A stretch of 64,000 bases of DNA from Oenanthe sinensis (GCA_028671895.1 CM053810.1:29367501-29431500); one strand, 5' to 3'. Shown: positions 24,834 to 36,851, counted from the first letter of the stretch. The notes: generated by a model from the sequence alone, not told the origin. A program made the numbers and translations.

Positions 24834-26560
24834 TTAGGAAAGCTTTCTTAGGAACATGAGTGGTTTTTTATGAGTACACAAATCTTTTAGACACTTAGCA
24901 TAAGAGGGAATTTGTTGAATTGCATCTAAAAGAGGAATGTTGATCTTGACTTGTTTAAAGACTTCCAAAATCTTATCCAATTGAGCAGATTGTTTGTTTG
25001 AAGTGAGTCTTTGAGGAAATGGTGCTTTTGGTTTGAAGACTTTTTCATTAGACAGATCAGAGATGGGTTTCGAAGGCGGTTCATCAGATTTGGAAAGTTC
25101 ACTATATTGCACTACTACTTCAGAACTCTTGGCAGACAAGGATTGGTCAAGACTAGGATTTAAGAGTAAAGGATTTTGTTCAGAAGTGAGTTTTTCTTCC
25201 TCTTGAGTATTGAGACCAACATGATTGTTGAATTGATTACTAGACCTAAGAGAGATGATGGAATTCACATTTTCATGAAATTTTTAGTTTGGATGAAATT
25301 TAGGATTAACCTCAAGTTGACTAGGAAATCAGTTTTTCTCTCTCTCACTGATTGTGTTGGCTAACTGACTGATTTGGACCTCTAGTTTAGATATGGCTTG
25401 ATTATTGGAATTTAGTAACTTCCTATCTTGGGTCATAGTTTGCATGAAAGCCTGTTGAGTTTGAGTTATATTATCTTGGGATTTCAATAATACCTCAATA
25501 CTCTTTTCCAAGAAATTCATTTTATTATCAGTTTCATTAAAACCAGGAGGATTCAAAGGGACTGAAAAATAATTTGGATATGGGTCAAAGTTTTGAGCTG
25601 GAAATGAGTTGGGATTTTGAGTTGGATATGGACCAGAAGGGGGATTTTGAAAAGTAGGTTAAGATGGTTGGTTATAATGATTGTATTGACCTTGGTTCCA
25701 AGAGAAATTTGGGTGATTTTTCCAACCAGGGTTGTATGTGGGTGAAAATGGATCATTCATAACTCTCGCTTGAAACATGGCATTAGCGTGTTGAATTTCA
25801 GGGCAATTTTCTATCACATGATTATATGAGTTACAGTTTGCACAAACAGACACTTGTGAAGACACATTGTTAGTTTCTAAGGCTTCTAATCTCCTTGTGA
25901 GTGTAGCTAATTTAGCTTCAGTTGCAATAGAATTACCAACTACATGTATGCCTTTAGATGAGCTAGGTTTTTCAGTTTCCTAACTTGGTTCCCTAGTTGA
26001 CTCCCACAACATCATTTTTTCAGCTAACTCTTCAAAAAATTGCCAAGCTTCTTCCTCCTTTTTATCCATGAATTTACCTTGACACATTCACTCTAACAAA
26101 GAAGTGGTTGGGCTATATAAGGCTTCATAAAGAATTTAACAAAGTCTCCATTGGTCTATACTATGTTGAGGACATTGGGACAACAGATTTTTAAATCTAT
26201 CAAAATATTTCCAAAAAGACTCATTTTGGTTTTGTTGAAATTGGTTGATTTCATTCCTAAGTTTGTTGGCCTTATGGTTTGGGAAATATTTTTTTAGAAA
26301 TATGCTTACAAATCCCTCCCAAGTTAAAATAGAATTAATGGGTAGACTATATAATCATTTTTTAACATTTTCTTCAAGAGCAAAGTTGATAAGTCTCAAT
26401 TTAATGGAGTCATCAGTCAATTATTGAATTTTCTGTAGGGCACAAACTTCCTCAAACTCTCGGATGAAAAGATATGGATTCTCTCCCTCTATCCCAATAA
26501 ACCTAGGTAACATGCTAATTTGGTGAGATTTGATTTCAAAATTATTATCATTTGTTGTTG
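24834..26560 (-). pseudogene. Gypsy gag, broken by several stops
   Basis: From high to low coordinates: a retrotransposon gag domain (about 26560-26130) with LRLINFALEENVKK, a stop, then LYSLPINSILTWEGFV and KYFPNHKANKLRNEI; a zinc-knuckle-like CANCNSYNHVIENCP near 25810; a coiled stretch (25556-25329); and a lysine-rich tail with INIPLLDAIQQIPSYAK (24834-25268). The order matches Athila gag. In-frame stops and frame changes separate the pieces. Confidence 0.8.
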
Positions 26561-26599
26561 GTAGGACTATGCATGAGGGTTGGGCGGAACAGTGGGATA

Positions 26600-27540
26600 A
26601 TAACGGTCTCTAAGAGGAATAGACATGACTTACAAGTAAGCACGTAGCAGACAATAGATAGAAGTAAACACCAAAAAAAATGCAGAAGAAAAATCCTGTT
26701 TCTATATTAACCTAGAGAAAATCTAGACCTGCTCCTAACTTTAAGATAATACTAAGAGTCACAAATCTAAAAATATTCAAATCGATTGGCCAGGCAGATG
26801 GAAACATTTCCAAGAGGATAACCACCTTTCTAGACACCAATCCAAATTGGCAAGGTAACTCTCGCTTTCCTAAACACCAAAAGTAAGAATACTTAAAGAT
26901 TTGTCTCGTCTTAGGTTCTCTTCCTAAGTGAGCGTGAAATCCCAGGGGCCAACGTCTACTTGATTTTATTAAGGTAAGGGGAATACAAGATGAACGTTTT
27001 AGTGATTTGTGGGCCAACGAAAGGGTGATGAAATCCCTTACCTTATCTTGTAATTGGGTGACACCCTTAAGATTGATTAAATGAATGCATCACACAAAGA
27101 ACGAGAAAATAAACAACTATGGATGCACTACACTATATGAATTAATAATCTAAATTGTACCTACCTCTTTCCTTCAGCAATCACCACAATTATAAGATAG
27201 AAAGAAATAAAATACAATAAAGAAAAACTAGATGATGTACTCCTATGTGAGATATGAATGATGCAACAAATTGGTTTTTAACAAGACAAATAACTATCTA
27301 ATTTTTTTTTGATTTTTTAGTTTTTTTTTTGTTTTTTTTTAAATATTTGTGAGAAAAAAACAAAACTAGAGAGTTGATACGGAATACCGAAAAGTGCTTC
27401 CCAAAAATTTCTAAGGAGACAACGATGCCTTCTAATGATCTTCTTGTCCAAACTTTTCTCCGCTTCACAAATCCTAAAAAAATACAAAGAAAAACAAGAA
27501 ACTAATATGAAGAATTAAATATTAAGGAGTAAAAATTACC
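26600..27540. other. Gypsy leader region
   Basis: It lies between the primer site and gag, with a low-complexity T run at 27301-27340. No coding content is recognised. Confidence 0.5.
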
Positions 27541-27545
27541 AATAG

Positions 27546-27563
27546 TCCCCGGCAGCGGCGCCA
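27546..27563 (-). promoter_or_regulatory. Primer binding site of the Gypsy derivative
   Basis: The minus strand reads TGGCGCCGCTGCCGGGGA, close to the TGGCGCCGTTGCCGGGGA found in Athila-type elements, six bases inside the LTR. Confidence 0.85.
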
Positions 27564-27569
27564 AAAACT

Positions 27570-28491
27570 TGATGTGTAAAAATACTGCAAGCGCACAGTG
27601 ATTAATTATAGTAATCACAGATCGATCCATAGAGACTATGAAATTTCCTAACCCTAATAAATAAATTAGGCAGACTAGACAATTAATGTTGAGATGAGAT
27701 TTGTTTAACCTAATAAGCAAATAAGAATAAATAAACATGGAAAATTTAGGAATCTGAATCCATCAATTAATCACAATTAATATCCAACTTTCCCTGAAAA
27801 TCAATTCTCTTTCTTCAACAAATAAATATCAATTAACGAGACAAACATATACTATGAAACTTATTATCTAACAATAACCCATCAAAACTTCATGGAGCAA
27901 GCATAGACTATGAAAAATAAATTCGATAACAATAATATATCAAAATCACTTTGTTAATTAAACAATTAAGCACCAATATAAGACATGATATGGCAAGAGA
28001 ATTAGCTTGACATGATTGAAGAACAAAAACAAAGCAACTAATATAAGACATGCAAATAACGAATAATATAAAATGTGTTTGAGAGATAAACACTTGTTTG
28101 TATTGAAAGATCAAGAAAATAAAAGTACTCTACTCCTACTCCTAATTATTGAAAACTAAAGTTAAAGTTAAGGTGCAAGGTTCAGGTCTATACAAGAGAG
28201 GAGACCCATATATATACGGGAAATAATATAGGTTTTCTATATCGATTACAAATTGAATTTTAAATATTTCCTTCTATTCTTTTTTCTTGTCCAACAAGCA
28301 TTCGATTTTTTCTCTAATTGCTTTGTCTCCAAGTAATCTCCACCTCGTTCCTTGTATTTTTCCTTTTTCTGTTACAATTCTGATTTTAATTAATTTTCTA
28401 CAAAATAAAATAAAAATAATTAATTAACTAATAAAATTATCAAAATAAACATAAAATAGGTATTAAAAATGTACTAATTATGGACCCATCA
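27570..28491 (-). repeat. 5' LTR of the Gypsy derivative
   Basis: It is bounded by TGATGTGTAAAAATACTGC and GGACCCATCA. Its last 480 bases match 22000-22449. Confidence 0.9.
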
Positions 28492-28499
28492 GCAATGTT

Positions 28500-28975
28500 T
28501 AGCGAGATCCAAGGTACTTTGAATATCGTGTCGTTGCAACCATAGAAGCAAGAGTGGGGTCAACGGATACCAATATTGCATTATGGATAAGTTTATCTTG
28601 ATGAAACCATTAGCGATATGCAGGATTGGTGTTTATTTTGTCAGATTCTGTTATGCTGGGTGCTGGCACGTCAACGGTACCGTCAAGATGACCAAAAAGA
28701 TCATGTCCACAAAGAAGAACTTCAAATTGTGCTTTCTAAATAGTGCAGTTATGACTACCTAAAAGTTTGATCGGTAGATGAGAAGTAGGATTAAACTGTA
28801 CAAGTTGGTTTGCAGCAGGAATTATGGTGGCATATGGGTTGGACACAAAAGTTGATGAGGCCTTGGACATGGTAGCTGATGAAACTAATATTATGGCTTT
28901 GTTTTTCCAACCTATAGTGAGGTGCTTAGTGCATCATATCAGAAGCCGCAGAAAACCCTTCGATCTGTAAGTTAA
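28500..28975 (+). pseudogene. Unresolved coding remnant, possibly Harbinger transposase
   Basis: Around 28825-28940 the plus strand reads MVAYGLDTKVDEALDMVADE and then TNIMALFFQP. The spacing of AYG, VDE and E-T--I--L resembles the HARBI1-type nuclease family of PIF/Harbinger elements. Upstream the frames are broken. The end, CATCATATCAGAAGCC and on to GTAAGTT, may instead belong to a decayed MBD-like exon 4. Both readings are weak. Confidence 0.3.
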
Positions 28976-29079
28976 TTACATCCCAAAAACACACGTACTT
29001 ATATAAAGTAGTACACAAACACATATATATATTTTGTTAATGCTTTACCTAGATTAATTGGTTATAAACCTTCCATGTA

Positions 29080-29458
29080 ACCCAATCCCAAAAGGCAAGG
29101 GAGCCGGGATGAGAAAGTAGCTGTGGAGGCGTTTCTTACAGAATCTTATAACAATCTAATGAATCATCAAAACGATGAAACCCAAAAGCCAACTTCGCTC
29201 AATGAAGCAAGTTTTGGGATACATACATATATATATATATAATGGATGTATACCATATAATAATAAAGAGGGTTCAAGTTCAAGTCCTATAATAATACAT
29301 TATAATTATACAAGATAGTATGCTTATTTGATGCTAATAAGCTGCTAAGTGTTACTATGCAGCTCCAAAGTCCCAAAAAATAAAAGACCTAGAAAGAGAA
29401 AGAGGAGAATGGAGACATTTTCTGCAGAAGCTCGGAACAACCTTGTTTGGAACTCATG
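29080..29458 (+). pseudogene. Decayed exons of an MBD-like paralogue
   Basis: Three pieces resemble exons of the gene at 44150. 29085-29185 resembles exon 5 (GTGGAGGCGTTTCTTACAG against GTTGAGGAATTTTTAGCAG). 29191-29285 resembles exon 4 (ACTTCGCTCAATGAAGCA is shared almost exactly, followed by AAAGAGGGTTCAAGTTCA). 29359-29458 is a second exon-5-like piece. The order 5-4-5 and the frame breaks show at least two overlapping dead copies. Confidence 0.6.
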
Positions 29459-29636
29459 AAAACCCCAAATATCACCCATAGGATTCACACCTTCTGGGGG
29501 CTTAAGATGAAATTTAGATTTAACTTTTGTTTTGTTCTGATTTCAAATGTATTAGTTTATTGGACCTGGGTTTTTTTTTGGATTATGCAATTAAAAATAT
29601 TAAATAATAATTTTGTGTATGGATCATCTCATAGAA

Positions 29637-30530
29637 TATTAAATGTTAGTTCTCACCGCACTATATAAATTGACTGCTCTGAAATTGCCGTGATGGATAG
29701 ATTATGGAGCTTCATACTCGGATGAAGATTAAAAACCGGAGCTTAATTTGTAATAAGCTAGCTCTCCAATAACCTAGTGCAATCTCACTGCAACAAAAAC
29801 AACATCAGAGAATAGTCACATAAAATAAATATAAAAAATATATTTATGAGACAACACTACATTATTGTGTTTTTGCACTGTTTATAATAATAATAAATAA
29901 TCATAATCATAATAAATCCAATAATAATTCAAATATCACATAATATAATTTGTTATGTTGAATTACATGCATGTATATATTATGTATACAATTAGTTCAT
30001 GTTTGTTATTTAATTTTTTTAATAAGATATATATAGTATTGTTGAAGGATGCATGCATATGATCTAACAAACTTTTGTAAGTAATTACGTGCAAATAAAA
30101 CGAGGTTTAAAGTAAAAATACCGCATGTGTAATGTAATTAAGGAAGAAGAAAGCTTTCTTTTTTGGAAAAAAGGAAGAAGAGAGCTTTATGAATTAGAAT
30201 GTATATCATTTTTTATATTTTAATTTTTTAAACAATATGCAGGCATATTGGTAATATAGTAATAGTCCAATAATGTATTATATTTTGTAAATAGTTTAGG
30301 TCTAGAGTCTTCAATTCAATACCCAAACACCTATGAAATATACAAATGACAGGACTTAACGATGTAAGTTACTTTGTGCAACTCCTTTCATACTCGAGAT
30401 ATATAGAGATACTTGTAAATATATTAATATAATGAATATATAACAGAGATATGTATCAAAAATTTGATAAAATGAATAAAAACTATATTTTTTATCTTGA
30501 CGATTCATCAAGATTTAGAAAGAAGATATG
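29637..30530. repeat. Upstream-region repeat of the MBD-like cluster, copy 1
   Basis: It shares TGTTAGTTCTCACCGCACTA with 41668, then ACCTAGTGCAATCTCACTGC and the rest with 34095-34920 and in part with 43300-43985. In the last copy this sequence lies directly upstream of the intact MBD-like gene, so it probably contains that gene's promoter region. Confidence 0.75.
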
Positions 30531-32360
30531 CAGAACACTTATAATTTGTTAGTATGGTATTCCTCCACTACGCATGTACGCACATGGGATGTAAATCATG
30601 GGATTTCGAGGGTTAATTCATGGCTTCACAAGTTTTCGAACTTTGTACATGGGTGCAAATTTGTGGCTTCACAAGCCTTCAGGCTTTCGGCGTGTGTGAG
30701 TTACGGACATGAATGTAGCAAAATTTGGGCCGAATAAATGTCAACCATGTGTGTGAGTAACAAGAACAATGTACGGCTATGAATTAAAGTAAAAGGATAT
30801 GAACCGAAGAGGGCCTCATCCGCAGTGCCTAGATAGCATGGAGAAGAAACATTAAGCTTCCCTTCTTAGACCATTGCAAAGAACTAACCGTATAAGTTTG
30901 TTTTAGGGTTTATAGAGGCTAAAATTACAGCTAATAAGGCCTTGATATAAACGTTGAATGAAATCGATCGATTCTATTTTCTTTATCAATATGATTTGGA
31001 TTGAGTTTACATCGATCAATATAAAAAACAATATAAATTACCAACTTATTCCAATCTTTTTAATGGTTTGAAATAATATCTCCAAAAAAAGAACATGCAA
31101 CAACTGGCGAAGTACATAAATATATTCATGCAAAATTAACATAAAATTCAAAGATTCAAATTAATTACATAACACAACTCCAATTTTTTTCTCAAGTCAT
31201 TCTTCCCTCCTCTCGACACCTTGCCTCTCCCGCCCCTGTAAAATAAATTATGTGAAGAGTTAGCAAATTAATTAATATCATAAATAAAGGTAAACATCAG
31301 TAGTTATGAAATTATAATTCTTCAAATTTAAAAAGAAAAATATAATCTATGCGAATATATTTGTGTATCTCTAGATTAATTATACTAAACAACTATGGGG
31401 AAGTTGCTTAATAACAGAGAAACAAAAAATATTGTCAACCCCTTTGCTTTGGAAGCCCATTTGAATTTAAATTGTTTTCTAATTTTCTCGACATCTCTGA
31501 AGTAAGACTACAAAAGAACACTAGAGAATCAGTACAGAATAAAGAAGAAAAAACGTTAATTAACCAAAAATAAGTGCAAGGAATTTGATATCTCGATCCT
31601 GAATTTGAATTAATAACATAGTTGATGAAGATATATTTGCAAAAACAAAAGAGAAGAATAAAATAACATATGTTAGTTCATTTGTATAACAAGACAATGT
31701 GTGTTTATAATGTATATATTAATTTAAGTTGAAAAATCAGAAAAGAGAGAAAAAGGTTTTGACCGTGCATTTTTTTTGCCTCTTCTGATCTGGTTCAAAG
31801 ACCACTTGAGGACTATTTCCTGCAAAGGCGACATATTTTAGTTAATGAATAGAAATTGTAAAGCCATATTGTACACATCCGTAAATAATTTTGTCCATAT
31901 TGTACACATGAGTAAATAATTTTGCTATATATACGAAAATCATATTATCAAAAGGCTATTTTAAGTATATGTTTATGCACAAACATGTATGATGTATACT
32001 TTAATAACTATGCTAATTATAATGAATATATATAGACCTTTCAAAGTTGATCGGGAATGAGGGATTGAATGCCTGTACACCAACCATATTTGCAACTAAA
32101 GCTTCTTGGATATGTGGAGGCAGAAGAGGTGAAGTAAAATGATATGCAAGACTTGTTTTGTTTCCCTCTTCGAAACCTCATGCAAACTCCCAATTTCCAT
32201 ATGTGCATCTCATATTTGTATAATCGAATATGTTAGATTCTTTTCTGATTTTTTTTTCGTATATATGTATTTTTATTACTTTATAAGGGATAAACTGATT
32301 CCTTTGAATATATTTTTGAATGAAAATACAAAATATGAAAGAAGTTCGGAGCTGCAAGTA

Positions 32361-32887
32361 CTCCATCTATATTTTTTTATTTATCGTTTTGACTTTTTGT
32401 ATACATATTGAAGTAGTTTTACTAAAAATTATTATTTTTAATTAATTTGTTTGTAGATAAAATTTTTGATTCATTATTTTTGTTAATTTTTTTAAAAAAA
32501 TAATAATTTTAATTATGCTGTCAAACCTCATTTTTCCGAAAGTCAATGTCAAATAAAAAAATATATGGAATGTGTTTTTTTTAGAGAATATTTGTATTTT
32601 TATTACTTTTAATATACTTTTGAATGAAAATACAAAATACTAAACAAGTTGGGATTGTTGCTGTCAAACAAGTTTTCTTCCTATTTTTTTCTTTGTCCTT
32701 TTGAATTTTTGCATACGTGTTTTTATTGTATAGTAAAAATTATTTTTTTTAATTATTTTTTTTTATAAATTAAAGTTTTGATTAAGTATTTTTATTCATA
32801 AAAAATCTAAAATATTGATAATCTATGCGGTCAAAACTCTTAAACATTTGTGTCAAAAAGTCAAACATTAAAAAAAAATGGAGAGAG
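32361..32887. mobile_element. Stowaway-like MITE, copy in block D
   Basis: It is TA-flanked, begins CTCCATCTATATTTTTTTATT and ends AAAAATGGAGAGAG, the counterpart of 17929-18449. It was present before the C/D duplication. Confidence 0.6.
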
Positions 32888-33133
32888 TACGGTAGCAATG
32901 CAACGTAATGTAGGCATGTAGCTGTGAAATTATAATTTTTCTTTTTGTAGTTTTAATATATTAGCCTATTATTAATAAGGAATGTAAAAAAAAATCAGAT
33001 CCAACTAATGCATTTGATTCGAAACTCGCAATTTTAAATTTATTAGATACAATTTTTTGAATTTAGATTTTTGGATTTGAGGCATACTGATGTGAAACTC
33101 AATTCAAATTCAATGTGAAGCTGAAATTTTTTG

Positions 33134-33135
<2 letters not shown>

Positions 33136-33194
<59 letters not shown>
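33136..33194. repeat. (TA)n microsatellite in block D
   Basis: A run of about 28 TA units with one TG interruption near 33177. Confidence 0.95.
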
Positions 33195-33195
<1 letters not shown>

Positions 33196-33519
33196 AATTA
33201 TTTACAAAACGAGAACACTTACATTTTTTTAGAAAGAGTTTTACTATATTTTCTCTAAAATTTATTATATATTCATTGAAGATAAAATTATTTTAATAGT
33301 TATCCATTTATCAATAATATCTAATACTCTCCCAATAATATCCAATACTCTCCCAAAAGAATGAAAGGAGAGAAACCTACTAAAAATGGTCAGAAGCTAA
33401 AGGATAATATCTAATATTTTTATATCAATTAGGTGCATGCATGTTAGTAAGAGTAAGAGAAAAGATTGAGTTTACACAAGGTTTAGCCTCAAGTTTTAGG
33501 ATACTCTTGGACCCTTAGG

Positions 33520-34094
33520 TTTTTTAGCCTAAATCTGGTGCTGCGGGCCGGGGCGGTGGCTTACTTGGGAGGCTTAAGACATTGGGGTTTAACACCAGAG
33601 TTCTAAGCCAGGCATGGGGCTTGGCGTTAACATGAAGTTGGGGCAGATGAGGCATATGGGACACTTGTGACATATGAGGGCACTTGCACGAGTTGGATAT
33701 GTCAAAGGCTTACAACATGACAACGTAGGCAAAAGAATGCATAGCCAGGCACCGACACAAGGAACATGTATTGTGGGCACACTTGATTCTCGAGGGGTCA
33801 CGCAGCATGCCACAAGGGTAAGAGAGGCAGTATTGGGTGAGACTTGAACAAGGGCACAACCAGCTTAAGAGAGAGTTATCATTCACCATTAGTTCTCAAT
33901 GACACAGAGGCAACATGGCAAATAAGTCTTAAGGAGTCAGACATGGTGGAATTAGCAATGTCATGGTTCAATGGTGAAGCTGGATAGGTGATGCAATTAG
34001 TGTGGACCAAGGTTGGAAGATGATGCAGGCATGACATGGGTTCAATGTGCAAGATGGACTTGGGCTTATGCATATCATATGGATGGGCCTAGCT
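33520..34094. other. GC-richer insertion, unclassified
   Basis: Between block D and the second upstream-region repeat lie about 570 bases with many GGCATGGGGCTTGG and GACATG-like words, unlike the AT-rich flanks. No LTR ends or domains could be fixed. The minus-strand frames 33589-33813 and 33879-34073 look like chance openings. It may be a piece of an LTR retrotransposon. Confidence 0.35.
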
Positions 34095-34985
34095 TATTAA
34101 AAACCCGAGCTTAATTTGTTATTAGCTAGGTCTCCAAAAACCTAGTGCAATCTCACTGCAACAAAAACACTATCACACAATAGTCACATAAAATAAATAT
34201 AAAAAATATATGTATGACACAAAACTACATTATTGTATTTTTGCACTGTTTATAATAATAATAAATAATCATAATCATAATAAATCCAATAATAATTCAA
34301 ATATCACATAATATAATTTGTTATGTTAAATTACATGCATGTATATATTATGTATACAATTAGTTCATGTTTGTTATTTAATTTTTTTAATAAGATATAT
34401 ATAGTATTGTTGGAGGATGCATGCATATGATCTAACAAAGTTTTGTAAGTAATTATGTGCAAATAAAACGAGGTTGAAAGTAAATATACTGCATGTGTAA
34501 TGTAATTAAGGAAGAAGAAAGTTTTTTTTTTTTTTTAAAGGAAGAAGAGAGCTTTATGAATTAGAATGTATGTCATTTTTTATATTTTAACTTTTTAAAC
34601 AATATGCATGCATATTCGTAATATAGTAATAGTCCAATAATGTATTAAATTTTGTAAATAGTTTAGGTCTAGAGTCTTGAATTCAATACCCAAACACCTC
34701 TAAAATATACAAATGACAGGACTTAACGATGTACGTTACTTTGTGCAACTCCTTTCATACTCAAGATATATATAGAGATACTTGAAAAATATATTAATAT
34801 AATCAATATATACCAGAGATATGTACCAAAAATTTGATAAAATGAATTTTTTTTTATCTTTTTTATGTGACGATTCATCAAGATTTAGAAAGAAGATATG
34901 CAGAGATACTTGTAGATGTATAATCCTCAGAATATATATTCTAACTTTTTACATCTATTTATAATATCTATATAGCTGTCAGGGC
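34095..34985. repeat. Upstream-region repeat of the MBD-like cluster, copy 2
   Basis: It is nearly collinear with 29740-30500 and 43310-43985, including the TCAGGGCxAAAxTTG motif near its end. At 35008 it jumps from GGAACC straight into ATGAGATAAAGGATCATG of intron 1, so exon 1 of the gene copy is deleted. Confidence 0.8.
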
Positions 34986-35004
34986 AAAAATTGTTTAGAA
35001 TTGG

Positions 35005-35050
35005 AACCTCATGAGATAAAGGATCATGATTTTCTTACAAGTTTTATGTA
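35005..35050 (+). pseudogene. Intron 1 remnant of an MBD-like copy
   Basis: CATGAGATAAAGGATCATG and the following TTTTCTTACAAGTTTTATG match 44261-44300 of the intact gene, where the same bases span the exon 1 end and intron 1 donor; here GT is AT. The HD-ZIP sequence starts right after, so the two gene remnants are fused. Confidence 0.75.
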
Positions 35051-35085
35051 TAAAGCAGAACAACTCGGACACAGGAAAGCAAGTT

Positions 35086-35980
35086 GCAGGCCCAAGTGGA
35101 GTTGCCGGTGCTGCTGCCCGAGGTGCTGTTGCTGTTGTTGGTGCTGGTGCTGCCGGTGCCAGTGGTGTTGTTACTGGTGTTGTTTCTGCTGATGGTGCTC
35201 TTTCTAGTACCTCTGGTTGTGCTCCTGGTTCCGCTAATGATGTTGCTGGTGCTGGCGTTGTTGTCACTGGTGGTGGTGCCCCAGGCAGTATTGGTAGTGC
35301 CGGTGCTGTTGCTGGCCCCTCCTCTCAGTCTGGTAGAGGGAGGAATCGCCACTCTCGGCAGAAAATTGATGGCATGGAAGCGTAAGACTCCGTTTATCGA
35401 GCTTTTGGAAAACGGAAAGTTGTGTATAGTATTACATATATTTTGTCTTCACTTGTTCCCATATTTCTCAAATATTGTTTTCTTTCTTTCAATCTAGCTA
35501 CTTTGAGGACTGTCCACACCCTGACCGGATGAGAGAAATGAGCTTGCCAGGACATTAGGGATAGACCATGCTCAAGTGAAGTTGTGGTTTCTGAACAAGC
35601 GCACCCAAAAGAAGGTATTAAACTATTTTATATATTAGCCTTGTTAATTTTATGCATTCATGCCGCTTCTTGTCAATTTTTATTATACTTGCATGGGCTC
35701 CAATCCACCCTCAACCTCTGGACCTTATATATCACTCATGTTATATAAAAGATAAGTTACATATAATAATTTAATTAAGTCTCACTAAATTAACCTCTCA
35801 AATTTTTCTAAGCCCCAACTGAACGTGAGGAAAACGAGGCTCTCGAATCTTATAACAATGTGCTCCGAGCTCAAAATCAACAATATATGGAAACTCTGTG
35901 GAGTAACATGTGCCTAGAATGTAGTGTGCGGGCTAATCAACTATCGGTAAAAAGAAATAAGCTAAGGTTGGAATATATCC
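35086..35980 (+). pseudogene. HD-ZIP IV homeobox-zipper pseudogene, left arm
   Basis: Three pieces of a class IV HD-ZIP transcription factor are present. A glycine/alanine/valine-rich stretch ends in RGRNRHSRQKIDGMEA (homeodomain helix 1, normally about RYHRHTQxQIQxMEA), followed by GTAAGA. An exon from 35498 encodes YFEDCPHPDRMRE and, after a frame break, IDHAQVKLWFLNKRTQKK (helix 3, normally VKFWFQNKRTQ). A zipper part from about 35816 encodes EREENEALESYNNVLRAQNQ and continues to CLECSVRANQLSVKRNKLRLE. The START domain is absent. The frame break after MRE and the stop in the zipper region show it is not functional. Confidence 0.8.
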
Positions 35981-36851
35981 TAAAGCTGAACCTCTTTTAA
36001 ATGGATATTTTCCAACCTCAACTTATTTCTTTCTACCGATACTTGATTATCATGTGCACTACATTCTAGATGCATGTTACTCCTCAGAGCTTCCATATAT
36101 TGTTGATTTTGAGCTCGGAGCACATTCTTATAAGATTCGAGAGCCTCGTTTTCCTCACGTTCAGTCTGTGCCTAGAAACATTTGAGAGGTGAATTTAGTG
36201 AGACTTAATTAAATTATTATATGTAACTTATCTTTTATATAACATGCGTTATATATTAGATGGAGAGGTTGAGGATGGATCAGAGCGCAGGCAAGTATAA
36301 TAAAAATTGATAAGAAGCAACATGGATGCATAAAATTAACAACAAGGCTAATATGTAAAACAGTTTAATGACTTCTCTTGGGTGGGCTTGTTCTAAAACC
36401 AGAACTTCACTTGAGCGGGGTCTAACCCTAATGTCCTGGCAAACCATTTCTCTGTATATGGTCAGGGTGTGAACAGTCCTTAAGTATCTAGATTGAAACA
36501 AAGAAAAGAATATTTGAGAAATATGAGAACAAGTGAAGAAAAAATATATGTAATGCTATACACAACTTTCCCTTTTCCAAAAGCTTGATAAACGGAGTCT
36601 TACGCTTCCATGCCATCAATTTGCTGTTGAGAGTAGCGATTCTACCCTCTACCAAACTGAGAGGAGGGGCTAGCAACAGCACCCGCACCACCAAAACTGC
36701 CTCGAGCACCACCACCAGTGAGAACAACACCAGCACCAACAACATCACTGGCGGCACCAGGAGCACCACCAAAAGTACCAGAAAGAGGATCATCAGCAGT
36801 AACAACACCAGTAACAACACCACTGGCACCGGCAGCACCAGCATCAACAAC
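35134..36851. repeat. Large inverted repeat (arms about 850 bp, spacer 22 bp)
   Basis: 35134-35980 and 36003-36851 are reverse complements with roughly 90 percent identity. The centre is GGAATATATCC, 22 unpaired bases, then GGATATTTTCC. A transcript across it would fold into a hairpin of about 850 bp. Confidence 0.9.
36003..36851 (-). pseudogene. HD-ZIP IV pseudogene, right (inverted) arm
   Basis: Read on the minus strand it repeats 35134-35980 in the same order, with about 10 percent differences: the G/A/V-rich stretch, the QQQIDGMEA-like end and GTAAGA, the homeodomain exon with CSHPDH-type changes, and the zipper exon with the better acceptor TTTCTAG followed by GCACAGACTGAACG. It shares the frame break near MRE with the left arm, so the gene was already broken when the inverted duplication arose. 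An extra in-frame TAG replaces the Q of the WFQN motif. Confidence 0.8.

Larger units (their letters stand above)
22000..28491 (-). mobile_element. Athila-like Gypsy derivative with gag and protease only
   Basis: The right LTR (922 bp, TGATG...CATCA), a primer site with GGCGCC, and a polypurine tract beside the left LTR show a minus-strand LTR element. Inside, gag and retropepsin of the Athila/Tat type are readable, with many stops, but no RT, RNase H or integrase: only 1.35 kb separates protease from the left LTR. The left LTR lacks its first about 440 bases, so the target duplication cannot be checked. It is old and clearly defective. Confidence 0.85.
30531..33510. repeat. Duplicated block D (partner at 16120-19060)
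   Basis: It has the same order of features as block C: single-copy AAGTACATAAATATATT segment, decayed exon near 31770-31818, open exon 32032-32130, MITE 32361-32887, (TA)n at 33136-33194 and the CTCTCCCAATAATATC tail. Confidence 0.85.

Noticed and set aside
28825..28940. Firm call of a Harbinger transposase
   Set aside because: Only the spacing of a few residues fits, and the flanking frames are broken; kept as a low-confidence note.
33589..34073. Two minus-strand frames in the GC-richer insertion
   Set aside because: No recognisable motif, and the region looks like non-coding retroelement DNA.
35044..35352. Serine/threonine/asparagine-rich minus-strand frame
   Set aside because: Same cause: the antisense of the alanine/glycine codon repeats.
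35084..35497. Highly hydrophobic valine/leucine-rich frame that looks like a membrane protein
   Set aside because: It is a shifted frame of the GTTGCTGGTGCT-type repeat in the HD-ZIP pseudogene; the homeodomain frame explains the sequence.
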